A DNA stretch of 63,816 nucleotides from Flavobacteriaceae bacterium UBA5544 (GCA_002426755.1 DINI01000003.1:169758-233573); one strand, 5' to 3'; positions 42,550 through 50,827 are shown, counted from the stretch's first letter. The notes: generated from the letters alone by a model not told the origin. Program-made: numbers and translations.

Positions 42550-43752
42550 TCACTTCCCATCCACAAAATCCTGCAAATATGAGAAGCGTTCAGTCAATTT
42601 TCCGTTTGAAGTGATTTTAGCACGTTTTAAAATGCCTCGTTCATCATTATTGAAAAAAGCTGGGATAACACTTTCGAGAAACATATCTCCAAAACCTTCA
42701 CTGGCGTCTTTTGGTAATTCGCAAGGTAGATTATCGACAGCCATGACCGTGATAGAATCTTTGACACCAAAAGGAACTTCCTTTTCGGTTTTGGCATCAT
42801 AACCATAAAATGGTTCGGCAATGGTGGAAGCTCTCAAAGTTGAAGCGACTGGACCATCCACATCGCAAGAGATATCAGCCACGAGATTGATCTTGAAGTC
42901 TTTTGATTTTGCGTCTTTTCTGGTAAATAAATGTGGTGCGTTGTTGCCATAGAAATGACCTGCGATGAACATGTCTGTTTCTTTGGCGTAAGGCATAAAA
43001 TTGCTCTCGTAACCGCTTGGATCTTTATAAAATTCGTTCTTGTCTCCTACTTTTCCGTCTTTGCGCTTGTTGTATTCCATGACGTCTGCCAAGCAATAGA
43101 CGGGCTCTGTGAATTTGGCCGTTAAATACAAGGCATCACTGACTTCCTTTATTTTTAAGTGGTCAAGGATTTCTTTAGCTCCATTGGCAACTTTTCCGGT
43201 ACCAGTCAATAAGATTTTGATGCTTGGGAGCTTGATTTTGTCCAATTCAGATTTGACCTCATCCAAATCTTTTAGGGTTTCTACTTTTGGGAGATTAAAC
43301 AGCTTGTCTCTTAAGCCTAGCGCTCTAAAACCGTTGTAGGCGCCTACCAATCCTGCGTAGAAACCGAAGCCGATGAGGCGTGCGCCACTTTTTTTAACAA
43401 TCGTTTCGTGGTCGAACATCTCGATGTTTTTTTCGAGGATGGCTTTGAGCAATTTTCTATTATAGGGTTGCTTTTTGATGGTGTGTGAAAAGAAGAAGTA
43501 TTTTTTGTTGGGTATTAGATTATCCAATGGCACTTCTTTAACACCTATCATCACATCGGCATCAGACACATCGTCAGTGACTTTGAAACCTAGTTTTTTG
43601 TAGGCTGAATCCGGAAACACGCGAATGTCGCTAGACTCTACAATGAACTCTGCTTGTGGGAATTGTGCTCTGGCTTCGGCGAGTTTTTCTGGGGAGAATA
43701 CGACGCGACGGTCTGGCGGATTCTTGCGTTCTTTGATGATGGCGAATTTCAT
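42550..43752 (-). CDS. Saccharopine dehydrogenase/alanine dehydrogenase-like oxidoreductase
   Basis: 400 residues. The N-terminal domain KFAIIKERKNPPDRRVVFSPEKL and DADVMIGVKEVP match the AlaDH/PNT N-terminal family; the Rossmann part has IKILLTGTGKVANGAKEIL and LVADISCDVDGPVAST. By overall layout it is nearer to lysine-forming saccharopine dehydrogenase than to alanine dehydrogenase (DGPVAST and MAVDNLPCELPKDASEGFG). It probably carries out NAD(P)-dependent reduction of an amino-acid-linked substrate. Substrate unproven. Confidence 0.7.
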   Translation of the reverse strand: MKFAIIKERKNPPDRRVVFSPEKLAEARAQFPQAEFIVESSDIRVFPDSAYKKLGFKVTDDVSDADVMIGVKEVPLDNLIPNKKYFFFSHTIKKQPYNRKLLKAILEKNIEMFDHETIVKKSGARLIGFGFYAGLVGAYNGFRALGLRDKLFNLPKVETLKDLDEVKSELDKIKLPSIKILLTGTGKVANGAKEILDHLKIKEVSDALYLTAKFTEPVYCLADVMEYNKRKDGKVGDKNEFYKDPSGYESNFMPYAKETDMFIAGHFYGNNAPHLFTRKDAKSKDFKINLVADISCDVDGPVASTLRASTIAEPFYGYDAKTEKEVPFGVKDSITVMAVDNLPCELPKDASEGFGDMFLESVIPAFFNNDERGILKRAKITSNGKLTERFSYLQDFVDGK

Positions 43753-43892
43753 TACTAGATGTTAGATTTAAGATGTTAGACGTTAGAGGCTAGACTATAT
43801 GATATCATGGACACGAATTCACGAATGCATTTTTTAATAAGACGATGGCACAGGGGCATTATGGAATAATTTTTGCACTAAAGTAATAGGAT

Positions 43893-43925
43893 TTGTGAGG
43901 TTAAACAAACTTTTTGGTAACTTTG
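43893..43925 (+). promoter_or_regulatory. Promoter of the structured RNA upstream of ssrA
   Basis: TTG (43893-43895), 22-bp spacer, TAACTTTG (43918-43925): a full Bacteroidota-type promoter. Transcription would begin near 43931, at the GCGTTAAGGA of the structured element. Confidence 0.6.
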
Positions 43926-43930
43926 CATCC

Positions 43931-44016
43931 GCGTTAAGGATTGCAGCGATATCCTTTTTTGTTTTTCACAAAAAAGATAAAGCGGAAAGCCTGACCCTTT
44001 AGGGTAACGCCCACTT
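43931..44016 (+). ncRNA. Candidate structured RNA, possibly Flavo-1-like
   Basis: GGAT (43938-43941) and ATCC (43951-43954) close a small hairpin containing TGCAGCGAT, followed by a T-run. Then AAGCGGAAAGCCTGACCC and a GGGT...CGCCC partner (about 43981-44012) suggest a second stem-loop. The words GCGGAAAGCCTGACCC and GGATTGCAGCG recur at intergenic sites in Flavobacteria as I remember them, and the Rfam family Flavo-1 is the best guess, not verified. It lies about 55 bp before tmRNA and has its own promoter; tmRNA has no obvious promoter of its own. Confidence 0.45.
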
Positions 44017-44070
44017 CTCGATACGATTTCTAAAAACGAAATCATTGGAAGTAACACATATCATTTAATT

Positions 44071-44465
44071 GGGGTCGACTGGTTTTGACAGCGAGATTTA
44101 TTAGATGGTAAGCACGTCGTGTAATGACATTGAGACACGTAAAAGGCTAGGTCAAACTTTTAAACGGCGAGAATAACTACGCTTTAGCTGCTTAATTCTG
44201 AATTATAGTAAGAATTAGCCTTTGTCCTACTAGGTAGGAAAGCTAAATGTCTCTTGAAAGCCCTGGTCAGCGGCGGTCAGATAAGGGGCATCGTAAATGT
44301 TGACATAGAGAGTGAGGCGCTTTGACTTGCTCTTGAAACTAAAGAAGATAAGTTGTAAGTAGAGTGTTTTTAATCAGCTTGCAAACGAAAACCATGAAAA
44401 AACTAAACGTGTAGAAAGCCTTTTGGTAACTTGTTTGGACGAGAGTTCGATTCTCTCCGACTCCA
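44071..44465 (+). ncRNA. ssrA: Transfer-messenger RNA
   Basis: The acceptor stem pairs GGGGTCG (44071-44077) with CGACTCC (44458-44464), with one G-U pair; A44465 is the discriminator and CCA is not encoded. The tRNA-like 3' end has GAGAGTTCGATTCTCTC, the T-arm. The tag frame runs GGC GAG AAT AAC TAC GCT TTA GCT GCT TAA at 44166-44195, giving GENNYALAA, typical of Flavobacteria. It rescues stalled ribosomes with SmpB. Length about 395 nt is usual. Confidence 0.96.
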
Positions 44466-44473
44466 CAAAAAAT

Positions 44474-44507
44474 CCCTTGTAAATATTGATTTTACAGGGG
44501 TTTTTTA
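44474..44507 (+). terminator. ssrA terminator
   Basis: Arms CCCTTGTAAA (44474-44483) and TTTACAGGGG (44491-44500), one G-U pair, then a T-run. Confidence 0.85.
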
Positions 44508-44718
44508 TTTTTAAGTGAAGATTTTGTTGATCAGATTAAACTATTCTTCCATATTCTTAATTTGCGACTTCTATTTATATTTTTTAATTGATTATGAATT
44601 AGTTAAACATTTATTAAAAAAGGTTTTACGCTAATATTATATGTATTTGAGTCATTTAACATTAGAATGTTTAAGTAAATTCGTTAGACAAAAAATTTAA
44701 ACTTAAAAAATAAAATTT

Positions 44719-45255
44719 ATGAAAACTCTAAAAACTATAGTTGCAGTATGCTTTCTAGTACTGACGATGAACTCAACTGCACAAAACGACAAACACAAAG
44801 AGCTGATGGCAGATGCTGATAAAGCTAAAACCACTTTAATTCAAAAAGATGCAGGTCTTGAAACCTATTTTGCAAATGCATCTGGTTACGTTATTTTTCC
44901 TAATGTTGGAAAAGGCGGATTGATTATTGGTGGTGCTAGTGGGAACGGTATTCTATATGAAAATGGCACTGCTCAAGGAATGGCAAATCTTAAAAAATTA
45001 AATATTGGCTTACAAGCAGGAGGACAAGCGATAATTGAAGTTATATTTTTTGAAACAGATGAAGCTCTATCACGATTTAAAGAAGGAAAGTTTGAATTTT
45101 CTGCAGAAGCGTCCGCAGTGATCGCTGATGAAGGAGCTTCAAAAGACGTTAATTACAACGATGGCGTTATGGTATTTGCTTTGCCAAAAGCTGGATTAAT
45201 GGCCGATGCTTCGGTTGGTGGTCAAAAATTTGGTTACAAGCCATTTGCGCAATAG
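44719..45255 (+). CDS. SYLF/YSC84-domain lipid-binding protein
   Basis: 178 residues: a signal peptide (about 1-22, ending STAQ), then the SYLF domain: GYVIFPNVGKGGLIIGGASGNGILYENG and GLQAGGQAIIEVIFFETDEALSRFKEGKFEFSAEASAVIADEG. SYLF proteins bind phosphoinositide-like or other lipids. In bacteria the role is unknown; export suggests a periplasmic or outer-membrane location. Terminated by a strong hairpin at 45278. Confidence 0.9.
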   Translation: MKTLKTIVAVCFLVLTMNSTAQNDKHKELMADADKAKTTLIQKDAGLETYFANASGYVIFPNVGKGGLIIGGASGNGILYENGTAQGMANLKKLNIGLQAGGQAIIEVIFFETDEALSRFKEGKFEFSAEASAVIADEGASKDVNYNDGVMVFALPKAGLMADASVGGQKFGYKPFAQ

Positions 45256-45271
45256 ATGGAAATGATTTAAA

Positions 45272-45306
45272 TAAAAAAAGGTTGGCAATATGCCAACCTT
45301 TTTTTA
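45272..45306. terminator. Bidirectional intrinsic terminator
   Basis: AAGGTTGGCA (45278-45287), ATA loop, TGCCAACCTT (45291-45300), flanked by A-run and T-run. It ends the SYLF gene and the convergent rhodanese operon. Confidence 0.92.
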
Positions 45307-45702
45307 TTCAGTTTCTACATCAAACCCCTTAAATTTCCATTGGGTGATGCCACCTTTTAAATCATAAATTTTTATAAATCCTGCTTCCGAAAGCTTTTTG
45401 GCGCATTTGGCACTTCTACCTCCTCCTTTGCAATACAATATTACAGGTTTAGTTTTATCTAATTTTAGAATGTCTTCATCAAATGTTGGGGAGTTAAAAT
45501 CAATATTTTGAGAATGTTCTATAAAACCTTCGCTGTATTCTTCTGGAGTTCTAACATCAACCAACTGAACATCTTTAGAATCTAAAAGTGTATGCATTTC
45601 CTCTGGAGTGACCAATTTAATCTCTCCTGTATTTTCTTCATTTTTACAGCTAGTTGCCAACAGAAGAAGGGCTATTGTAAAAATCGTTGCTAATTGTTTC
45701 AT
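45304..45702 (-). CDS. Rhodanese-domain lipoprotein
   Basis: 132 residues from M at 45702; the upstream in-frame start at 45744 would place 14 extra residues before the signal. The lipobox ends LLAT-S-C, so it is a periplasmic lipoprotein. Rhodanese domain: VQLVDVRTPEEYSEGFIEHSQNID and the active-site loop YCKGGGRSAKCA, with the catalytic cysteine in place. It may shuttle sulfane sulfur. Directly downstream of a cytosolic rhodanese gene on the same strand. Confidence 0.88.
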   Translation of the reverse strand: MKQLATIFTIALLLLATSCKNEENTGEIKLVTPEEMHTLLDSKDVQLVDVRTPEEYSEGFIEHSQNIDFNSPTFDEDILKLDKTKPVILYCKGGGRSAKCAKKLSEAGFIKIYDLKGGITQWKFKGFDVETE

Positions 45703-45722
45703 TTGGTTACTTTTTATTATTA

Positions 45723-46031
45723 TTATTCCACATCTCCAGTCCACTCTAGAATTCCTCCGAGTAGATTGTGTGTATTTTCAAAACCCGATTGTCGCATGAT
45801 CTCACAAGCTTGTGCACTACGTTTACCAGATCTACAATATACATAATAGGTTTTCGATTTATCAAGTTGATTTATCTCATCAATAAAACCTTGCCCTTTG
45901 TAAATATCTATATGAAGTGCGGTTGGAATTTTTCCTTCTTCAACCTCTTCATCGGTCCTGACATCCAAAAGAACGGCATTGCTATCATTTTTGGATTGTA
46001 CAGTCCAAGCGTGTTGTGTTAAATCTGCCAT
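45723..46031 (-). CDS. Cytoplasmic rhodanese-domain protein
   Basis: 102 residues, single rhodanese domain, no signal peptide. AVLLDVRTDEEVEEGKIPTALHIDIY and the loop YCRSGKRSAQACEIM; catalytic cysteine present. Likely sulfur carrier or thiosulfate transferase. A TAnnTTTG box (CAAATTTA at 46054-46061, minus strand) upstream supports it as the first gene of the pair. Confidence 0.88.
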   Translation of the reverse strand: MADLTQHAWTVQSKNDSNAVLLDVRTDEEVEEGKIPTALHIDIYKGQGFIDEINQLDKSKTYYVYCRSGKRSAQACEIMRQSGFENTHNLLGGILEWTGDVE

Positions 46032-46082
46032 ATTAATTTCTTAAATAACTTCACAAATTTAACCTTTCTTTATGATAAAGAC

Positions 46083-46114
46083 GAAAAAAAATCCGAAGTG
46101 TTACGCTTCGGATT
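46083..46114 (-). terminator. Intrinsic terminator of the thioredoxin-like operon
   Basis: On the minus strand AATCCGAAG (46114-46106), 7-base loop, CTTCGGATT (46098-46090), then a T-run (A-run 46084-46089 on plus). It ends the 47277-46141 operon. Confidence 0.85.
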
Positions 46115-46140
46115 GTTAAATTTTGAGAAAAATAAATCTG

Positions 46141-46746
46141 TTATACTTTGATTGAACAGCCGATAGCTCGAGTCTCTTTTTCTTTGATTTCTTTTCCAGC
46201 GAGTAAGGCATCTACTGCACTTTCAACATATTTTGTATTAACAGCAGAAGCATCTTGGTAATTATCATCGATGGCTCCAATATACTTTACTTGATTGCCT
46301 TTAGATGTTTTTTGCAGAACATATACATGTGGAGTTTTGGTCGCCCCGTATTGTGGATAGATTTTTTGCCCTTCATCCATTAAGTATGGAAACGTAAATC
46401 CTTTCGCTTTTGCTCTAGCTTGCATAGCTTCCATATTGTCACCAGGTTTTACATCTGTATTGTTCGGCATGATTGCAACTACAGGATATCCTTTGGAAGC
46501 ATACTTTTTATTCAATTCCTCAATCCTATCTTCATAGGCGACAGCATAAGGACATGTGTTACAGGTAAAAATAACAATAAATCCTTTGGCTTCTTTAAAA
46601 TTGGAAAGGGATACCATTTTACCATCAATGTTTTTTAGATTAAAATCGGTTGCGATATCTCCAACCTTATAACCAGTACTAGTCGATGTGAATGCTGAAA
46701 CAACCGTAAAGGCGATCACAGCAATAAAAGTTTTTAATGTGTACAT
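46141..46746 (-). CDS. Thioredoxin-fold redoxin (CNTCPYA type), exported
   Basis: 201 residues with a hydrophobic N-terminal segment (about 5-22). Redoxin core DFNLKNIDGKMVSLSNFKEAKGFIVIFTCNTCPYAVAY: C62 and C65 are the C-x-x-C pair. The C-terminal GCSIKV cysteine is also typical for this AhpC/TSA-like group. Probably a periplasmic thiol reductase or peroxiredoxin-like protein. It follows a TlpA-type gene by 6 bp, forming a redox operon. Confidence 0.88.
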   Translation of the reverse strand: MYTLKTFIAVIAFTVVSAFTSTSTGYKVGDIATDFNLKNIDGKMVSLSNFKEAKGFIVIFTCNTCPYAVAYEDRIEELNKKYASKGYPVVAIMPNNTDVKPGDNMEAMQARAKAKGFTFPYLMDEGQKIYPQYGATKTPHVYVLQKTSKGNQVKYIGAIDDNYQDASAVNTKYVESAVDALLAGKEIKEKETRAIGCSIKV

Positions 46747-46752
46747 AATGTT

Positions 46753-47277
46753 TTATTTTAAGAATTGTTTGACTTCAGTTTCTAATTCGTTATAGTTAAA
46801 TGATTGCTCATAAAATTGACGCTTGTTTTTGTTGAATATTAAGGTAGCAGGGATAGCACCCGACCAATCCTCGTTTATTTTTGGTATCCACGTATTGGAA
46901 TCAGTGTCATTTAGGGCTATAACTTTAGATTTCAATTTTTTTTCTTTAATGAATGGCTTTAAGTTAGAATCATATTTATTTGGAAAATCAAGACTCACCA
47001 AAATTACTTCTACTTTTTTATCAGAATAATTAGAATTCAATTGCTCAAAATGAGGCAATTCTTTTACACATGGCGCACACCACGTTGCCCAAAAGTTTAT
47101 GACATACGTTTTATCTGAAGTTGTATTTAAAAACTTCTTCAGACCTTCATAATCATATACCTCCAATTCATTTTGGATTGTTTCTGTCTCAAGTTTAGCA
47201 AAATCTTTATCATCAGATTTCACGTCATTTTTACAAGAAATTAGTAGAAACACAAATATAAAGCCAATTATTTTCAT
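46753..47277 (-). CDS. TlpA-like thiol-disulfide reductase lipoprotein
   Basis: 174 residues; lipobox LLIS-C15. Thioredoxin-like core with NFWATWCAPC (C67 and C70) followed by VKELPHFEQL, and the cis-Pro loop GAIPATLIF. These proteins reduce disulfides in the periplasm, for example during cytochrome c maturation. It is the first gene of a two-gene operon. Confidence 0.92.
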   Translation of the reverse strand: MKIIGFIFVFLLISCKNDVKSDDKDFAKLETETIQNELEVYDYEGLKKFLNTTSDKTYVINFWATWCAPCVKELPHFEQLNSNYSDKKVEVILVSLDFPNKYDSNLKPFIKEKKLKSKVIALNDTDSNTWIPKINEDWSGAIPATLIFNKNKRQFYEQSFNYNELETEVKQFLK

Positions 47278-47364
47278 GCCTTAAAGTTATAAATAGGTTC
47301 AAAGCAAAATCAAATTTTAACAAAATATTATAGAGCGAAAATTTTCAAATCTAAATAATCATCT

Positions 47365-47392
47365 TACATTTGTATATACAATTGTTGTATAT
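47365..47392 (+). promoter_or_regulatory. marR-type promoter and palindromic operator
   Basis: TACATTTG (47365-47372) is the -7 box. The perfect 8-bp inverted repeat ATATACAA (47374-47381) / TTGTATAT (47385-47392), spacer TTG, lies just after it and reaches the first two bases of the start codon. This is consistent with MarR autorepression. Confidence 0.6.
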
Positions 47393-47846
47393 GAAAGAAT
47401 TAGAAGACATTTTAAAAACCAAAGTACAATTATCACAACCAAAAAAAACAGTACTGAATATTTCTTACTTAAGTATTTGGATTAGGGATGTTATCACTTC
47501 GGCATTAAAACCTTTTGACATTTCAATAGAGCAGTTTAACGTCTTGAGAATCTTAAGAGGTCAAAAAGGCAATCCAACCAACCTTCAAGACATTCAAGAC
47601 CGAATGATTAGCAAGATGAGCAATACTACAAGATTGGTGGACAAACTTATTTTGAAAGGATATGTAGAACGATTTACCTGTGAGAAAAACAGAAGAAAAG
47701 TTGAAATTTTTATCACTGAAAGTGGTTTAAAGATATTAGATCAAATTGATCCTATTGTAGAATCAAAAGAAAAATCCATTACATCAAATCTTTCAGATGA
47801 AGAATTAAGAATATTAAATGATTTGATGACTAAATTAAGAGATTGA
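47391..47846 (+). CDS. MarR-family transcriptional regulator
   Basis: 151 residues from ATG 47391; the longer frame from 47370 would put its start inside the promoter. Winged-helix core: FDISIEQFNVLRILRGQKGNPTNLQDIQDRMISKMSNTTRLVDKLILKGYVERFTCEKNRRKVEIFITESG. It should bind the palindrome at its own start as a dimer and control the nitroreductase-YceI operon. Confidence 0.92.
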   Translation: MKELEDILKTKVQLSQPKKTVLNISYLSIWIRDVITSALKPFDISIEQFNVLRILRGQKGNPTNLQDIQDRMISKMSNTTRLVDKLILKGYVERFTCEKNRRKVEIFITESGLKILDQIDPIVESKEKSITSNLSDEELRILNDLMTKLRD

Positions 47847-47865
47847 ACATAAAACAAAAAAGATT

Positions 47866-48498
47866 ATGAATACTTATATAGATAGTTTAAATTGGCGATA
47901 CGCAACCAAAAAGTTTGATAGTGCCAAAAAAATTCAAGATTCGGATTTAGAAAAGCTTAAAGAGGCAATTCAACTTACTGCCTCATCATATGGTTTACAA
48001 CCGTATAAAGTCTTGATTATAGAAGACGAAGAGACAAGAAAAAAATTACGTGAAGCATCTTGGGGGCAATCGCAAATAACAGATGCATCTCAAGTAATCG
48101 TTTTTGCAAATATGACCGATTTTGATGAATCCTTAATAGATAGTTACATTTCTAATGTTGGTATTACACGTAATATAGATGAGTCTAATTTAAAAGGATA
48201 TGCACAATTTATGAAATCAACATTAAATCCCATGCCAAAAGATTTTAAAGGCACATGGACTGCTAAACAGACCTATATAGCTTTAGGCAATTTATTATCC
48301 GCAGCGGCTGATTTAAAAATTGACACTTGTCCGATGGAAGGATTTGATGCGGAAAAGTATAACGAAATATTAGGTTTAAATTCTCAAAACCTCAATGCAG
48401 CAGTTGTGGCCACTATAGGTTATAGATCTAAAGATGACGAAACACAACATTATAAAAAAGTAAGAAAATCTAAAAAAGAATTATTTAAAACAATTTAA
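47866..48498 (+). CDS. Nitroreductase-family NAD(P)H-dependent oxidoreductase
   Basis: 210 residues. FMN-binding N-terminus SLNWRYATKKFDSAKKIQDSDL, core LTASSYGLQPYKVLII and FANMTDFDESL, then YIALGNLLSAAADLKIDTCPMEGFDAEKYNEILGL. Fits the NfsB-like group. It may reduce nitro compounds or quinones. Adjacent MarR suggests induction by an aromatic or electrophilic compound. Confidence 0.9.
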   Translation: MNTYIDSLNWRYATKKFDSAKKIQDSDLEKLKEAIQLTASSYGLQPYKVLIIEDEETRKKLREASWGQSQITDASQVIVFANMTDFDESLIDSYISNVGITRNIDESNLKGYAQFMKSTLNPMPKDFKGTWTAKQTYIALGNLLSAAADLKIDTCPMEGFDAEKYNEILGLNSQNLNAAVVATIGYRSKDDETQHYKKVRKSKKELFKTI

Positions 48499-48523
48499 TA
48501 TTAAACATTAAAAACAAACCATT

Positions 48524-49075
48524 ATGAAAAGTACAATAATTTTAGCCGTTGCAATTGCAGCAACTTCAGTAGCAACAGAGAAAAAAGTAAAAGTTGACGA
48601 AAGCAAAATCACCTGGACAGGACACAAGGTAACAGGCCAACATGAAGGGACCATCAAATTACAATCAGGTACATTAAAGTTTGATGATAAAAACCAACTT
48701 TCGGGAGGCACATTCACAATGGATATGTCAACTTTGACCGTTACCGATTTAGAAGGCGATATGAAAGGTAAACTTGAAGGTCATTTAAAATCTGAAGATT
48801 TTTTTGGTACCGACAAACACTCTAAATCAACTCTAGTTATTACAAAGGTTGATGGGTCAGAAGGAAAATATAAAGTGACTGGAGATTTAACAATTAAAGG
48901 CATCACACATCCAATTACCTTTAATATGAATATTTATGAAGACACTGCCAAAGCTGATTTAAAAATCGATAGAACAAAATACGATATCAAATACGGATCG
49001 GCTAGTTTCTTTGACGGATTGAAAGACAAAGCCATATACGACGAATTTGATCTAAATGTAAGCCTAAAATTCTAA
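48524..49075 (+). CDS. YceI-family protein
   Basis: 183 residues with an N-terminal hydrophobic segment (about 1-17) that is a weak but plausible signal peptide. YceI lipocalin-like fold: KITWTGHKVTGQHEGTIKLQSG, GTFTMDMSTLTVTDLEGDM, HLKSEDFFGTDKHSKSTLVIT, VTGDLTIKGITHPITFNM and the terminal FDLNVSLKF. YceI proteins bind polyisoprenoids or similar lipids in the periplasm. Last gene of the MarR operon. Confidence 0.92.
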   Translation: MKSTIILAVAIAATSVATEKKVKVDESKITWTGHKVTGQHEGTIKLQSGTLKFDDKNQLSGGTFTMDMSTLTVTDLEGDMKGKLEGHLKSEDFFGTDKHSKSTLVITKVDGSEGKYKVTGDLTIKGITHPITFNMNIYEDTAKADLKIDRTKYDIKYGSASFFDGLKDKAIYDEFDLNVSLKF

Positions 49076-49112
49076 TCCCTTATAATTGATTAATAGCAAC
49101 ATTTAGTGAGTT

Positions 49113-49143
49113 GATTCCTGCTTAGGCAGGAATCTTTTTTTTT
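49113..49143 (+). terminator. Terminator of the MarR operon
   Basis: GATTCCTGC (49113-49121), TTAG loop, GCAGGAATC (49126-49134), then nine T's. Confidence 0.92.
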
Positions 49144-49159
49144 ATTTTGAAAGAAATAG

Positions 49160-49190
49160 TTTGAAAACTAAATTATCATTTCTATATTTG
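49160..49190 (+). promoter_or_regulatory. trp operon promoter
   Basis: TTTG (49160-49163), 19-bp spacer, TATATTTG (49183-49190), a textbook Bacteroidota promoter, 14 bp before the leader peptide ATG. Confidence 0.75.
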
Positions 49191-49204
49191 AATCAAATAA
49201 TAAA

Positions 49205-49267
49205 ATGAACACATTTTTAAACAATACTTGGTGGTGGAACGCTCGAAACTCAAACTTCGTGAACTAA
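49205..49267 (+). CDS. trpL: trp operon leader peptide
   Basis: A 20-codon frame beginning M-N-T-F-L-N-N-T and then three consecutive Trp codons (TGG TGG TGG), ending NSNFVN and TAA. It lies between the trp promoter and an intrinsic terminator at 49304-49330, 75 bp before trpE. Ribosome stalling on the Trp codons under tryptophan shortage would favour an antiterminator and read-through into trpE. Too short for ORF calling, but its position and WWW run make it convincing. Confidence 0.88.
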   Translation: MNTFLNNTWWWNARNSNFVN

Positions 49268-49301
49268 TCCTATAAGTATATTTAAACTTAAAATATCGAA
49301 A

Positions 49302-49330
49302 AGGCCTGTCATTCACGACAGGCTTTTTTT
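49302..49330 (+). promoter_or_regulatory. trp attenuator terminator
   Basis: GCCTGTC (49304-49310), loop ATTCAC, GACAGGC (49317-49323), followed by seven T's, directly upstream of trpE. Together with trpL it forms a ribosome-mediated attenuator. Confidence 0.85.
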
Positions 49331-49341
49331 ATGAATCCAAT

Positions 49342-50745
49342 ATGAAGACATTCAGTTTATACACCCATCACAAAAAAATCCTTGCAGATACCATCACGCC
49401 TGTCAGCATCTATCTTAAAATTCGGGATAAATTCCCAAACAGCATCCTGTTGGAAAGTAGTGATTATCACGCAAACGATAATAGTTTTTCTTACATCTGT
49501 TGCAACCCTATCGCGTCCATTAAAGTGCAACATGAAAAAATCACCGAAACCTTTCCCGATAGCAGTCATCTGACCCATCTCATTCATCCTGACACCAAAG
49601 TCACAGAGCGTATCCATAAATTCACACAGCGATTTAAATTACAATCTGATGAACAATTTAAATTCATCAACAATGGCATCTTTGGCTACATCGCTTATGA
49701 TGCGGTGCGCTATTTTGAAGATGTCGACATCTCAAAAAAGGAGGGGCATCAAGATATTCCTGATATCTACTATGCGGTGTACCAAAACATCATTGCCATC
49801 AATCATTTTAAAAATGAAGCTTATGTGTTTGCACATTGCTTTGATACCGAAAACAATATTGACGAGATTTTACAATTGATAAAAGCAAAAAATTATGCCT
49901 CCTTCAATTTTTCAACCGATGGAGAAACCATCTCAAATTTAACGGATGAAGATTATAAAGCAAATGTAGAATTGGCAAAAAAGCATTGTGCCCGTGGCGA
50001 TGTGTTTCAATTGGTGCTTTCCAAAAAGTTTTCGCAGCAGTTCAAAGGCGACGAATTTAACGTCTATCGAGCCTTGCGAAGCATCAACCCATCTCCCTAC
50101 CTATTCTATTTTGATTATGGTGATTTTAAAATTTTTGGAAGTTCTCCTGAAGCGCAACTGATTGTCAATAAAGGCAAAGCTGAAATTCATCCCATCGCTG
50201 GAACGTTCAAGCGAACAGGAAATGATGAAAAAGATGCCGAACTTGCAAAACAGTTGGCTGTAGATGATAAAGAAAATGCCGAACACGTCATGTTAGTAGA
50301 TTTAGCTCGAAACGACTTAAGCAGACACGGAAGCAACGTAAAAGTGGAAAATTATCGGGAAGTACAATTCTTTTCGCATGTCATCCATTTGGTGAGCAAG
50401 GTCACAGGTACCAAAAATAAAGACATCACCACGATGCAGATGGTGGCTGACACCTTCCCGGCTGGCACCTTAAGTGGCGCACCCAAACACAAAGCGATGC
50501 AATTGATAGAAAAATATGAAACCACAAGTCGTGATTTTTATGGAGGTGCCATCGGGTTTATGGATTTTGAAGGCAACTTCAACCACGCAATTATGATACG
50601 GACCTTTTTAAGCAAAAACCATCAATTGCATTGGCAAGCTGGCGCAGGATTGGTCTCCAAATCCAACCCAGAAAATGAATTACAAGAAGTGTATAATAAA
50701 TTGGGGGCATTGACCAGGGCTATTGAATTGGCAAAAGTTATTTAG
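49342..50745 (+). CDS. trpE: Anthranilate synthase component I
   Basis: 467 residues, usual length. Motifs: NGIFGYIAYDAVRYFE, KKHCARGDVFQLVLSKKFSQQF, NPSPYLFYFDYGDFKIFGSSPEAQL, HPIAGTFKRTG, ADDKENAEHVMLVDLARNDLSR and FPAGTLSGAPKHKAMQLIE. It converts chorismate and ammonia (from TrpG) to anthranilate. Feedback by tryptophan is likely. First gene after the attenuator. A word-repeat and REP-like hairpin separate it from trpG by 87 bp. Confidence 0.97.
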   Translation: MKTFSLYTHHKKILADTITPVSIYLKIRDKFPNSILLESSDYHANDNSFSYICCNPIASIKVQHEKITETFPDSSHLTHLIHPDTKVTERIHKFTQRFKLQSDEQFKFINNGIFGYIAYDAVRYFEDVDISKKEGHQDIPDIYYAVYQNIIAINHFKNEAYVFAHCFDTENNIDEILQLIKAKNYASFNFSTDGETISNLTDEDYKANVELAKKHCARGDVFQLVLSKKFSQQFKGDEFNVYRALRSINPSPYLFYFDYGDFKIFGSSPEAQLIVNKGKAEIHPIAGTFKRTGNDEKDAELAKQLAVDDKENAEHVMLVDLARNDLSRHGSNVKVENYREVQFFSHVIHLVSKVTGTKNKDITTMQMVADTFPAGTLSGAPKHKAMQLIEKYETTSRDFYGGAIGFMDFEGNFNHAIMIRTFLSKNHQLHWQAGAGLVSKSNPENELQEVYNKLGALTRAIELAKVI

Positions 50746-50809
50746 TAAGCGGTATTCAGTCGCAGTTGCCAGAAGAAGATATAAAAAATCAAGTATAACT
50801 AAAAATAGA

Positions 50810-50827
50810 TTCCCACTTTCGTGGGAA
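50810..50827. repeat. REP-like hairpin between trpE and trpG
   Basis: TTCCCAC (50810-50816), TTTC loop, GTGGGAA (50821-50827). A decayed relative (TTCCCGCC-TTCG-CTGGAA) lies before trpB near 53903-53920. Confidence 0.7.

Noticed and set aside
43931..44016. tRNA-like or riboswitch element
   Set aside because: No T-arm or anticodon arm and no downstream coding gene; structured RNA family is a better description, but not proven.
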